A DNA stretch of 64,000 bases from an uncultured Clostridium sp. (lineage in GTDB: Bacteria; Bacillota; Clostridia; TANB77; CAG-508), in contig URWN01000002.1 of the NCBI GenBank assembly GCA_900551615.1, positions 1-64,000 of the forward strand. Direction: 5' to 3'. The notes beneath the pieces were generated by a model that saw only the letters and a program-made list of their open reading frames with translations, searched no databases and was not told the DNA's origin. Below, piece after piece: positions 45,867 through 54,564 of the stretch. The number at the start of each line of letters is the position of its first letter. The first letter of the stretch is position 1. The position numbers and the translations under genes are program-made.

Positions 45867-46496
45867 TTAGTATAAAAGAGTGATTTTATTTCCATTTTTT
45901 TTAATAAATCCTTCATCTTTCAAAGCTTTAATTTCTCGCATCATGGCACTTCTATCAACACTTAAGTAATCTGCTAAATCAGTTAAAGAAAAAGGAAGAG
46001 AGAAAGTCTTACTTAAATTTCTAGTAGATAAAATATTAAAATAACCACGAAGTTTTTCTCTAATAGAACGTTTTGTTAAAATTTCAACTCTAGTATTCAA
46101 ATCCATAACTTTATTTAAGATCAAATTAGAAAAGTTTTCAGATAAAGTCTGATGGAACTTACAATTATTTCTACATTTTTGATGAATATTATTATAGTTA
46201 AAAAACAAAACTTCACAACCTTTTTTTGCTTCAACAGAAAGTTCATTATTAGTAGTAACAATATACAAAGCCTCACCAAAAATATCATTTTTAGTAAAAT
46301 GTTCAATAATAGTTTTATCACCATTCATATCATATCTAACTAAATCTGCTTCACCACTTAAAATAATGCAAATTTGATTTCTCTTTTGTATATATGTTGT
46401 TATAGTCTGATTCTTTTTAAAAGATTTTTTCTGAACATTTTTACAAGTAGATGCAAAATCCTTTAAAAAATTGTCTGTGCTGTTGATAGTCACCAT
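45867..46496 (-). CDS. Crp/Fnr-family transcription regulator
   Basis: This 209-residue protein has an N-terminal cyclic-nucleotide-binding-type barrel (about 15-115; ICIILSGEADLVRYD, NDIFGEALYIV) and a C-terminal winged helix with FSLTDLADYLSVDRSAMMREIKALKDEGFI (recognition helix about 170-185). Fnr-type N-terminal cysteines are absent, though HQKCRNNCKFH near residue 107 holds two. It is divergent from nrdD, with two matching palindromes between them. The ATG at 46496 follows GAGGTG; a GTG at 46505 overlaps that site. A redox or nitrosative signal is plausible, not proven. Confidence 0.9.
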   Translation of the reverse strand: MVTINSTDNFLKDFASTCKNVQKKSFKKNQTITTYIQKRNQICIILSGEADLVRYDMNGDKTIIEHFTKNDIFGEALYIVTTNNELSVEAKKGCEVLFFNYNNIHQKCRNNCKFHQTLSENFSNLILNKVMDLNTRVEILTKRSIREKLRGYFNILSTRNLSKTFSLPFSLTDLADYLSVDRSAMMREIKALKDEGFIKKNGNKITLLY

Positions 46497-46551
46497 TATA
46501 TTCACCTCAATATATCACATAAAGTTAAAATTTATTACTTCATTGATGATT

Positions 46552-46581
46552 ATTATACAATAAAAAAGTTGCAATTGCAAC
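46552..46581 (-). promoter_or_regulatory. Crp-type gene promoter with overlapping operator
   Basis: On the minus strand TTGCAA (46580-46575) and TATAAT (46557-46552) have a 17-base spacer. The -35 lies inside the perfect palindrome GTTGCAATTGCAAC (46568-46581), so binding there should block transcription. Confidence 0.75.
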
Positions 46582-46656
46582 AAAAAATATGTAACAAAAA
46601 TGTAATAATTATAAAACTATTGAAAACAACTATATCAAAAAAATATTTCAAAAATT

Positions 46657-46697
46657 GTTGTATATGCAACAGAAAAAGAAAAATATTGATATATAAT
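46657..46697 (+). promoter_or_regulatory. nrdD promoter with upstream activator site
   Basis: TATAAT (46692-46697) has no good -35. Instead GTTGTATATGCAAC (46657-46670), a near match to the palindrome at 46568, is centred about 40-41 bases before the expected start, the class II position for Crp/Fnr activators. Confidence 0.7.
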
Positions 46698-46773
46698 AAA
46701 CACATAAAAAGTAGAATTTTGGAAAATTTTAAATGACACTAATTAAGCAAAATAAAGTGAAAGGAATAAAAAA

Positions 46774-48900
46774 ATGAAAATAATAAAAAGAGATGGAAGA
46801 ATAGTAGATTATGATAGGCAAAAAATAGAAGTAGCAATAGAAAAAGCCAATAGAGATGTAACAGGAAAAGAAAAAGCAACACAAAAAGAGATAAAAGAGA
46901 TAATAGATTATATAGAAAGCTTAGGAAAAAGAAGAATTTTAGTTGAAGATGTTCAGGATATAATAGAAGAAAAATTAATGGAAATTGGAAAATACAAACT
47001 TGCAAAAGAATATATAGTTTATCGTTACAACAGAGCATTAGTAAGAAAATCAAACACAACAGATGAATCAATTTTAGGATTAATAAGAAATGAAAACAAA
47101 GAATTAGCAGAAGAAAATTCAAATAAAAATACAATGCTTGCATCAACTCAAAGAGATTATATAGCAGGAGAAGTTTCAAGAGATTTAACAAATAGACTAT
47201 TATTACCAGAAAAGATAGTAAAAGCACATCAAGAAGGAATATTACATTTTCATGATGCAGATTATTTTGTTCAACCAATATTTAATTGCTGCTTAATAAA
47301 TATAGGAGATATGTTAGACAATGGAACAGTAATGAACGGCAAATTAATAGAAAGTCCAAAAAGCTTTCAAGTAGCATGTATAGTAATGACACAAATAATT
47401 GCAGCAGTTGCAAGTAACCAATATGGTGGACAATCAGTTGATATAAAACATTTAGGAAAATATCTAAGAAAAAGTTACAATAAATATAAAAAGCAAATCG
47501 AAGAAAAATATAAAGGAAAATTATCAGGAAGTACAATAGAAGAATTAGTTGATGCAAGAGTAAGACATGAGCTAGAGTCAGGAGTTCAAACAATTCAATA
47601 TCAGATAAATACTTTAATGACAACAAACGGACAAACTCCATTTGTAACATTATTTTTACACTTAGATGAAAAAGATCCATACATAAAAGAAAATGCCATG
47701 ATAATTGAAGAAATTTTAAAACAAAGAATACAAGGTGTAAAAAATGATGTTGGAGTATATGTAACACCAGCCTTTCCAAAATTAGTATATGTTCTAGACG
47801 AAAACAATTGCTTAAAAGGTGGAAAATATGATTATTTAACAAGATTAGCTGTAAAATGTTCAGCAAAAAGAATGTATCCAGACTACATATCAGCAAAGAA
47901 AATGCGTGAAAACTATGAAGGAAATGTATTTAGCCCAATGGGATGCAGAAGCTTTTTATCACCTTGGAAAGATGAAAATGAAAATTACAAATTTGAAGGG
48001 AGATTTAATCAAGGTGTAGTAAGCATAAATTTGCCACAAATAGCAATAATAGCAGACGGTGATGAAGATAAATTTTGGAAATTATTAGATGAAAGACTTG
48101 AACTATGCAAAGAAGCATTAATGTGTAGGCATTATGCATTACTAGGAACAACATCAGATATAAGTCCTATTCATTGGCAATATGGAGCAATAGCAAGATT
48201 AGAAAAAGGCGAAAAAATAGACAAACTGTTATATGGCGGATATTCAACAATGTCACTAGGATATATCGGAATATATGAAATGACAAAATTAATGAAAGGT
48301 ATATCACATACAACACCAGAAGGACATGGATTTGCATTAAAAGTCATGAAACATTTACGTGAAACAACCGATAAATGGAAAAAAGAAACAAATATTGGAT
48401 TTGCATTATATGGAACACCAGCAGAAAGTTTATGTTACAAATTTGCTAGAATTGATAAAGAAAAATTTGGAACAATCAAAGATGTAACAGACAAAGGATA
48501 TTATACAAATTCATATCATGTAGATGTAAGAGAAAAAATAGATGCATTTGAAAAATTATCATTTGAAAGTGAATTTCAAAAAATATCATCAGGTGGTGCA
48601 ATATCATATGTCGAAATACCAAATATGCAACACAATATAATTGCTTTAGAAACTGCTGTTAAATTTATTTATGATAATATTCAATATGCAGAATTTAATA
48701 CAAAATCAGATTATTGCCAAGTTTGTGGATTTGATGGTGAAATTATTATAAATGATAATAATGAATGGGAGTGTCCAAATTGTGGAAATAAAGACCATAG
48801 CAAGATGAATGTAGTAAGACGTACTTGTGGATATCTTGGAGAAAATTTCTGGAATGCAGGTAAAACTAAAGAAATTAAACAAAGGGTGCTACATATGTAA
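46774..48900 (+). CDS. nrdD: Anaerobic ribonucleoside-triphosphate reductase NrdD
   Basis: NrdD makes deoxyribonucleotides without oxygen through a glycyl radical. An ATP-cone (about 1-90; IIKRDGRIVDYDRQKIEVAI) controls allostery. The catalytic core has HFHDADYFVQPIFNCCLIN and YGTPAESLCYKFA. The zinc site is CQVCGFDG..CPNCGNKD (about 650-680), and the radical glycine lies in RRTCGYLGENFWNAGK (about 687). At 708 residues it is full length. AAAGGAATA precedes the ATG. nrdG follows after 17 bases in the same operon. Fits an obligate anaerobe. Confidence 0.97.
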   Translation: MKIIKRDGRIVDYDRQKIEVAIEKANRDVTGKEKATQKEIKEIIDYIESLGKRRILVEDVQDIIEEKLMEIGKYKLAKEYIVYRYNRALVRKSNTTDESILGLIRNENKELAEENSNKNTMLASTQRDYIAGEVSRDLTNRLLLPEKIVKAHQEGILHFHDADYFVQPIFNCCLINIGDMLDNGTVMNGKLIESPKSFQVACIVMTQIIAAVASNQYGGQSVDIKHLGKYLRKSYNKYKKQIEEKYKGKLSGSTIEELVDARVRHELESGVQTIQYQINTLMTTNGQTPFVTLFLHLDEKDPYIKENAMIIEEILKQRIQGVKNDVGVYVTPAFPKLVYVLDENNCLKGGKYDYLTRLAVKCSAKRMYPDYISAKKMRENYEGNVFSPMGCRSFLSPWKDENENYKFEGRFNQGVVSINLPQIAIIADGDEDKFWKLLDERLELCKEALMCRHYALLGTTSDISPIHWQYGAIARLEKGEKIDKLLYGGYSTMSLGYIGIYEMTKLMKGISHTTPEGHGFALKVMKHLRETTDKWKKETNIGFALYGTPAESLCYKFARIDKEKFGTIKDVTDKGYYTNSYHVDVREKIDAFEKLSFESEFQKISSGGAISYVEIPNMQHNIIALETAVKFIYDNIQYAEFNTKSDYCQVCGFDGEIIINDNNEWECPNCGNKDHSKMNVVRRTCGYLGENFWNAGKTKEIKQRVLHM

Positions 48901-48917
48901 AAAAAGGGAGGAAAAAG

Positions 48918-49445
48918 GTGAATTATGCAGATATAAAGAAAATAGATGTTGCAAATGGTGAAGGTGTTAGAGTTTCACTATTTGTAAGCGGATGTAATCA
49001 CCATTGCAAAGGATGTTTTAATCAATGCGCATGGGATTTTAATTATGGTAATAAATTCACAGAAAAAGAGGAACAAAAAATAATTGAATATATGGATCAT
49101 GACTATATAGAAGGACTTTCACTTTTAGGAGGAGAACCACTGGAACCTAAAAATCAAGAAGGATTATTACCGTTAGTCAAAGAAGTAAAAGAAAAGTTTC
49201 CAAATAAAAATATTTGGTGCTATACTGGTTTTGATTTTGAAAAAGATGTTATGGGGAAGATGGCTTCCAAAAGTGAAACAACAAGAGAATTATTAAAGTA
49301 TATTGATGTTATCGTTGATGGTAAGTTTGAAGAAGATAAAAAGGATTTAAAACTTCAGTTTAGAGGTTCTTCTAATCAAAGAATATTAGATGTTAAAGAG
49401 AGCTTAAAAAATGGGAGAGTTGTTAAAGAAGAACAATACATATAA
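48918..49445 (+). CDS. nrdG: NrdD-activating radical-SAM enzyme NrdG
   Basis: NrdG uses SAM and a [4Fe-4S] cluster to make the glycyl radical on NrdD. The cluster motif is SGCNHHCKGCFNQ (C-x3-C-x2-C, about 27-35), followed by GLSLLGGEPLEP (SAM contact) and IDVIVDGKFE. At 175 residues it is standard. The start is GTG with GGGAGG six bases before it. Its Fe-S cluster would depend on the SUF genes in this window. A hairpin repeat after the stop probably terminates the operon. Confidence 0.95.
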   Translation: MNYADIKKIDVANGEGVRVSLFVSGCNHHCKGCFNQCAWDFNYGNKFTEKEEQKIIEYMDHDYIEGLSLLGGEPLEPKNQEGLLPLVKEVKEKFPNKNIWCYTGFDFEKDVMGKMASKSETTRELLKYIDVIVDGKFEEDKKDLKLQFRGSSNQRILDVKESLKNGRVVKEEQYI

Positions 49446-49454
49446 TGTCCAAAA

Positions 49455-49489
49455 TGTCCAAAAGGAACCGTCCCTTTTGGACATTTTTT
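49455..49489 (+). terminator. Dispersed repeat acting as nrd terminator
   Basis: TGTCCAAAAGG pairs with CCCTTTTGGACA around an ACCGT centre and runs into six T residues. The core relates it to the dispersed hairpin family (TGTCCA-arm type). Confidence 0.75.
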
Positions 49490-49501
49490 GAACATTTTTA
49501 A

Positions 49502-51766
49502 CTAATTTTTGCTTAAAAATCTATTTAATAATTGCTCTCTGCACAAATTTTCAAACTCATCATTCAAAGGATCTAAAGCAATATTTTCATTATACTTTCT
49601 ATCTAAGCAATACTTTATAATATAATCACAAAGTACAGGATTCTTAGAAAGAAGAGGACCATGCAAATATGTTGCAATAACATTATTTTCAAAAAATCCT
49701 TCTTCAGAATCACCAAATTTATTACCATTTCCAAATAAAACATTTCCAAAAGAATTAGAAATATCAAAAGTTTGACCACCATGGTTTTCAAAACCAATAA
49801 CTTTTGTTTTTAAACTTAAATTTTCAAACTTATCAGAATTATTTGTATTAGTATTAAAATTAGTATCATTTAAAATATTATTATCTTGACCTAAATTAGC
49901 CTCTATAACAATATTTCCAATACATCTTTTCTTTCTATCAGGGTTAGCAACAGTGTAATAATCAAAGACCTCAAGACCTGGTATAATGTTACCTTCAACA
50001 CCTTTGTAGTATTTGCCAAATAATTGATAAGCACCACAGATAAGTAAGAAGAATACACCATTATTAACAGCATTTTTTATATTTTCTCTATATTTAACCA
50101 AATCTTCAGCTAAAATGCTTTGCTCATTGTCAGCACCGCCACCAGCAAAAACTATATCATAATCGTTAAAGTTTGGAGCAGTATCACCAATAGAATATCT
50201 ATCAATAATTGCTTTATATCCACGAGATTCGATTCTATATTTTAAAACTTGTATATTTCCGTAATCTCCATATAACTCTAGCATATCAGGATATAAATAT
50301 AAAATTTTTATTGATTTTTCTTCATTATATTGTGAATGTAAATCTTCAATGTTTTGAGAAATTTCTTTTGTATCAACTTTAGGATTTTTAACCTTAAAAA
50401 TATCATTTGTATTAGTATTAGTATCAGCTACATTATTATTTTTATTCATTTCATCAAATTTTTTCAACTCATGTCTAGTAGGTTGCAAAGAAGTATAATT
50501 AGCAATAACATATTTTTTAACATCAGTTTTGTATAGAGCCTTGACAGCATCTTCCAGATTGAAATAAGGTTCAATTTTTTCAGCAGGGAAGCCACTAGTT
50601 TTAATTCTAATAGCAATATCATAAGCACGAGTTCCAGAGGTAACAATTCTAGAAACATTATTCAAATTATTAAAATTAATATCCCAAATCCAAGAAACAT
50701 CAAAACCATCAGCAATATTATCATTTAAAACAAAAAGCAACTCTTTTTGTGAATCATCTTCATTTAAAATACGCAAACTAACATTACTTCCAGTAGGATT
50801 TTTGGCCAAATTAATTATAGTAGGAACACCATGTATTGCAATTTCCTCCAAACGGCCATTATTTAAAGCAAAAGTTGAAAAAGCCTTTTTTACAACATCA
50901 TTTGAAATATCATACAAACTACAAACAGTATAAACAGCAGTGTAATTGTAAATTAAGTAAATACTATTTCCGTTAATTTTGTAAGTATTACCATCAATAT
51001 CAAAACATCTATTTTTTAAATCAACATTTGTTGCCAATTTGTAAATTTCATTATCACCAAAATTACAATTTGGACATTTGAATTTTCCGACATGTGAATA
51101 TTGATAATATTCATATTCTAATCTTGTTTTACAGAATGGACAGAATTTACCTTCGCCAGCTTCTTTTATTTTTTCTGTTGCAAATTTATATTTGTCAACA
51201 CTAAAATAATATATATTGCTGTTTGAAGGATTTGCTTGTCCAAGTCTTGCAACATTTGGATCATCATTGTTTAAAATCAAATTTCCAGTATAAGTTTTTA
51301 AAAATTCATTTATTCTTAAAATTAAAGATTCAACTTCACCATTTCTATCTAATTGGTCACGGAAGAAGTTTAGAATTACTAATGTATCTAATCTAAAATC
51401 TTTAAAAACAACAGGGATGTAACTTTCATCAACTTCAAAAACTAAGTAATCAGCCTTGATTTTTCCAGTTAATGTACAATTTTTTAATATAGTTGAAAGG
51501 ATACCTGTTTCCATGTTATTTCCTTCAACATTACTTACAACCTTGTTGCCAGCAGTTTTTAAAGTGTAACCTATGCAATTATTTGTCATTGTTTTTCCAT
51601 TTGTTGCAGATATTGCAATTACAGGGCAGTTGACTTTAAAGTATTTGAAAATTTCTGGATTCCAGTCAAATGCAATTTTTCCTAGAAAGTTTCCACCATT
51701 TTTATGACATATTTTTAGTATTAGGTTTAATATTTTCATTGCTAAAATTATGAAAAAGTTTTTCAT
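49502..51766 (-). CDS. Fused MurT-GatD lipid II isoglutaminyl synthase
   Basis: MurT and GatD normally form a two-gene complex that amidates the D-Glu of lipid II; here both are in one 754-residue frame. Residues 1 to about 445 are MurT: ISATNGKTMTNNCIGYTLK (Mur ligase P-loop), NFFRDQLDRNGE, a Cys4 ribbon CPFC..CPNC (about 210-240) and the DUF1727 domain. A polar linker (about 445-490) leads to GatD (about 490-754): FAGGGADNEQ, LLICGAYQLFG with the nucleophile Cys, FENHGGQT and YLHGPLLSKNP with the catalytic His. An Asn-rich insert lies near 650-670. The start ATG follows GAAAGGAATG. Confidence 0.93.
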   Translation of the reverse strand: MKNFFIILAMKILNLILKICHKNGGNFLGKIAFDWNPEIFKYFKVNCPVIAISATNGKTMTNNCIGYTLKTAGNKVVSNVEGNNMETGILSTILKNCTLTGKIKADYLVFEVDESYIPVVFKDFRLDTLVILNFFRDQLDRNGEVESLILRINEFLKTYTGNLILNNDDPNVARLGQANPSNSNIYYFSVDKYKFATEKIKEAGEGKFCPFCKTRLEYEYYQYSHVGKFKCPNCNFGDNEIYKLATNVDLKNRCFDIDGNTYKINGNSIYLIYNYTAVYTVCSLYDISNDVVKKAFSTFALNNGRLEEIAIHGVPTIINLAKNPTGSNVSLRILNEDDSQKELLFVLNDNIADGFDVSWIWDINFNNLNNVSRIVTSGTRAYDIAIRIKTSGFPAEKIEPYFNLEDAVKALYKTDVKKYVIANYTSLQPTRHELKKFDEMNKNNNVADTNTNTNDIFKVKNPKVDTKEISQNIEDLHSQYNEEKSIKILYLYPDMLELYGDYGNIQVLKYRIESRGYKAIIDRYSIGDTAPNFNDYDIVFAGGGADNEQSILAEDLVKYRENIKNAVNNGVFFLLICGAYQLFGKYYKGVEGNIIPGLEVFDYYTVANPDRKKRCIGNIVIEANLGQDNNILNDTNFNTNTNNSDKFENLSLKTKVIGFENHGGQTFDISNSFGNVLFGNGNKFGDSEEGFFENNVIATYLHGPLLSKNPVLCDYIIKYCLDRKYNENIALDPLNDEFENLCREQLLNRFLSKN

Positions 51767-51874
51767 TTAAAATTTCATTCCTTTCTCGCTTTGCTCACTG
51801 GCATACATAGTTATAAAAAATTTAGATTCCTTTATAACTAATAAGCCATCTTGAAAGTATTTTAATTTTTATAG

Positions 51875-51903
51875 ATTATATCATAACAAAATGTAGGCTA
51901 CAA
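51875..51903 (-). promoter_or_regulatory. Promoter of the MurT-GatD gene
   Basis: On the minus strand TTGTAG (51903-51898) and TATAAT (51880-51875) have a 17-base spacer. Confidence 0.7.
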
Positions 51904-51926
51904 GAGAAATAATAGAATTAAATTTA

Positions 51927-51962
51927 AAAATATCACTAGAATAAATATATCTAGTGATATTT
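51927..51962 (-). terminator. Terminator of the XRE gene
   Basis: AATATCACTAGA and TCTAGTGATATT form a perfect 12-bp stem. On the minus strand it is followed by a T-run, just after the stop of the XRE gene. Confidence 0.8.
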
Positions 51963-52210
51963 TAAATAGTTTTTTCAAATTGATCTTTTAATTCATTTAT
52001 ATTAATGTCTAAAATTATACATAAAGCAATTAGTTCAAAATCTTTTACACTTTTTTTAGCAGTTTCAATTTTATAAAGTTCAAATCTGTCAAGTTCAATT
52101 CCTAGTAATTCTAATTTGTGAGAAAGTTCAGTTTTAGTATATTTTTTTTGTTCTCTATGTTCTTTAACTAAAGGACCAATTATATTTCTGTAATCATTAA
52201 ATTTTTTCAT
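51962..52210 (-). CDS. XRE-like regulator, 82 residues
   Basis: A small helix-turn-helix protein: IGPLVKEHREQKKYTKTELSHKLELLGIELDRFELYKIE (about 10-48, seen as HREQKKYTKTELSHKL then RFELYKIE) and FELIALCIILDININEL. It has the same length as the regulator at 33458 and the same divergent position to a pilin-like gene, but the sequences differ clearly. A GGAGG site precedes the ATG. The palindrome at 52278-52296 is its likely target. Confidence 0.8.
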   Translation of the reverse strand: MKKFNDYRNIIGPLVKEHREQKKYTKTELSHKLELLGIELDRFELYKIETAKKSVKDFELIALCIILDININELKDQFEKTI

Positions 52211-52248
52211 TTATAAGACCTCCAAAATAAAAAATATTTATTTATCTA

Positions 52249-52296
52249 TTGATTTTATAATAAGTTTTATGTTATAGTGTGTATTAACAATACACA
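52249..52296 (+). promoter_or_regulatory. Promoter and operator of the GLUG-repeat pilin-like gene
   Basis: TTGATT (52249-52254) and TATAGT (52273-52278) are 18 bases apart. The palindrome TGTGTATTaacAATACACA (52278-52296) begins in the -10 and covers the start site, a repressor position. Confidence 0.7.
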
Positions 52297-52340
52297 TAAG
52301 CAAAATTAACCAAATATATCTTTAGAGGGGGAGAAAAAAG

Positions 52341-54254
52341 ATGAAAGTACAAAAGTCGAAAGAAAAAAAAGGCATAACATTAATAGCACTTATAGTAACA
52401 ATCATTATTTTATTAGTATTATCAGGAATAACATTATCAAATTTGACAAATAAGGGGATATTTAGCAAAGCAAATGAAGCAGCGACTAAATATAAAACTA
52501 GCCAGCTAGAAGAAAAAATCGAACTAGCAAAATTAGAAATAGAAATGTCTTCTAATAATAAATCTATAAATGATGTATTAATAGAAAATGGAACAATAAC
52601 AAAAGAACAGAGTGAACAAGGAATAATTAATAGCGATAAAAATTTAATTTTTATAACCAATTATAAGGGACTAAAAGAATTATCAAACCAATCTAAAAAT
52701 GGGGAAGATTTTTCTAATAAAATAATATATATTATAAATGATATTGATTTTGGAACTATTTTTAATAAAGAAAATGGACAATTACAAGAAGGCGAAAGTT
52801 TTGAACCAATAGCAAATTTTAATGGAACTCTTGATGGAAATGGATACAATATAAAAAATTTATATATAAAAACAGAAAATAGTGAAGTAGGATTAATATC
52901 AAATATAAAAGCACAAGGAAATGTAAAAAATATAATTATTGATAATGCATATATAGAAGGTTTTAGAAGTATAGGTTCTATAGCAGGAAGAAATTATGGG
53001 ATAATTTCAAATTGTACTTCACAAAATGCAAAAATAATTGGAACTGGAAACACATATGGAACGCTTATAGGAGGAATTTGTGGATATAACAATTCACATG
53101 CACAATTAATAAATTGTATTAATAAAAGTGAAGTAATGTCAAAGAAAAAATTATGTGGTGGTATATGTGGTTATAACTTAGGAGGAAGCATATCTAATTG
53201 CACTAATTATGGAAAAATAACTGGAAATTGTCAAGTAGGAGGCATAGCAGGAGACTCAGAGGGAAAACAAGATAATATTGTTTCAGTATCTAATTGTACC
53301 AATTATGGACAAATAAATGAAGATTATAATAAAGAGCAAAATGGACAAATAGGTGGAATAGTTGGATGTAATTATAAATATTCAGAAATAATTAATTGCA
53401 CAAATAAAGCTGAAGTAAATGGAGTTTATAAAATGATAGGAGGAATAACTGGCCTAAACTATTATAATATAAAAAAATGCTATAATGAAGGAAAAATAGA
53501 AGAAACAAGAACAGAAAATATTTCAGCAACAGGAGAGGCATTTCTAGGGGGGATATGTGGTTTTAATACTGGAAATATTGAAGAGTGTGGAAATATTGCA
53601 GAGATAAAGTCAAATTATAATATACAAGACAATTTAGACGGAAGATATATTGGAGGAATTTGCGGAGCTATATCTCTTGCAACAGACCAAAATGTTTTTG
53701 ATAATATTAAAGTTAGCAAATGTTATAATTATGGAATTGTTAATGGATTCCAATATGTTGGAGGAATTACAGGTAGAATAAGTACAAATTCTAGTGTAGA
53801 ATATTGTTTTAATAAAGGAAAAATTATTGGAGAAAATGTAGTTGGTGGAATTAGTGGAGATGTAGTAAAAAATGATTCTAAAATATATAGTTGTTATAAT
53901 TTTGGAGAAATCAATGGCAAAAATAATTTTGGAGGACTATGTGGAACTTTAGAAAATTATATAGAAAATTCATATTCTATTGGAAAAATAATATATAATA
54001 GTTCTTCTAAAAATTATGGAACATTATTTGGAACAATGCAAAAAACATCTCAATGTAAAAATTGTTATTATTTGAATACAAGTGGCATTAAAGGAGTAGG
54101 TTATGAAGAAACTACGGGACTATCAGATTCAATAATAGGAAAAACAGCAGAAGAATTAAAAAGTTTAGCACAAACTTTAGGGGATGCTTATGAACAAAAT
54201 AATAATCTAAATGAAGGATATCCATATTTAAAAGAGAATAAACCCATAAAATAG
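52341..54254 (+). CDS. Pilin-like protein with GLUG-type repeats
   Basis: The leader KKGITLIALIVTIIILLVLSGITLSNLTNKGIF (residues about 9-41, read as KKGITLIALIVT and SNLTNKGIFSKA) is prepilin-like. From about residue 150 a series of repeats of roughly 20-35 residues follows, with units like VGGIAGDSEG, IGGIVGCNYKY, LGGICGFNTG, VGGITGRIS and NCTNYGKI, matching GLUG motifs found in bacterial surface adhesins and forming a beta-helix. The many Cys residues (repeated NCTN and GGICG) are unusual. Adhesion is inferred. GAGGGGGAG precedes the ATG. It is divergent from an XRE gene. Confidence 0.88.
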   Translation: MKVQKSKEKKGITLIALIVTIIILLVLSGITLSNLTNKGIFSKANEAATKYKTSQLEEKIELAKLEIEMSSNNKSINDVLIENGTITKEQSEQGIINSDKNLIFITNYKGLKELSNQSKNGEDFSNKIIYIINDIDFGTIFNKENGQLQEGESFEPIANFNGTLDGNGYNIKNLYIKTENSEVGLISNIKAQGNVKNIIIDNAYIEGFRSIGSIAGRNYGIISNCTSQNAKIIGTGNTYGTLIGGICGYNNSHAQLINCINKSEVMSKKKLCGGICGYNLGGSISNCTNYGKITGNCQVGGIAGDSEGKQDNIVSVSNCTNYGQINEDYNKEQNGQIGGIVGCNYKYSEIINCTNKAEVNGVYKMIGGITGLNYYNIKKCYNEGKIEETRTENISATGEAFLGGICGFNTGNIEECGNIAEIKSNYNIQDNLDGRYIGGICGAISLATDQNVFDNIKVSKCYNYGIVNGFQYVGGITGRISTNSSVEYCFNKGKIIGENVVGGISGDVVKNDSKIYSCYNFGEINGKNNFGGLCGTLENYIENSYSIGKIIYNSSSKNYGTLFGTMQKTSQCKNCYYLNTSGIKGVGYEETTGLSDSIIGKTAEELKSLAQTLGDAYEQNNNLNEGYPYLKENKPIK

Positions 54255-54325
54255 CCTATTTTATCATGTGAATCTCAAAACTTGTTGAAAACTTTTTTAG
54301 AAATCAACATAAAATTATATTAATA

Positions 54326-54363
54326 TATAGCCATGCAATTAATAAGACAATTGCATGGCTATA
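54326..54363 (+). terminator. Terminator hairpin in the gap before metG
   Basis: TATAGCCATGCAATT and its exact inverse form a 15-bp stem with a short loop, followed by AATATTT. The rest of the 310-base gap (54255-54564) is AT-rich; a degenerate piece with TGTCTCAAAAAA near 54437 may be a decayed dispersed repeat. No clear metG promoter was found. Confidence 0.7.
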
Positions 54364-54564
54364 AATATTTAAAAATAAAAAGATTAATAGACAAAAGTAA
54401 TTCGGATTACAATTTACAGATTAAGACTATCCTAAATGTCTCAAAAAATCTAGACAAACCACTAAAAATGTGATAACATAAGTAGGAAAAAATAAGAGAA
54501 AAAGGGAAAAGTCAAAAACACAAATTTCAAACAACACACCCTAAAAAAGGAAGGAAGAGGTTAA

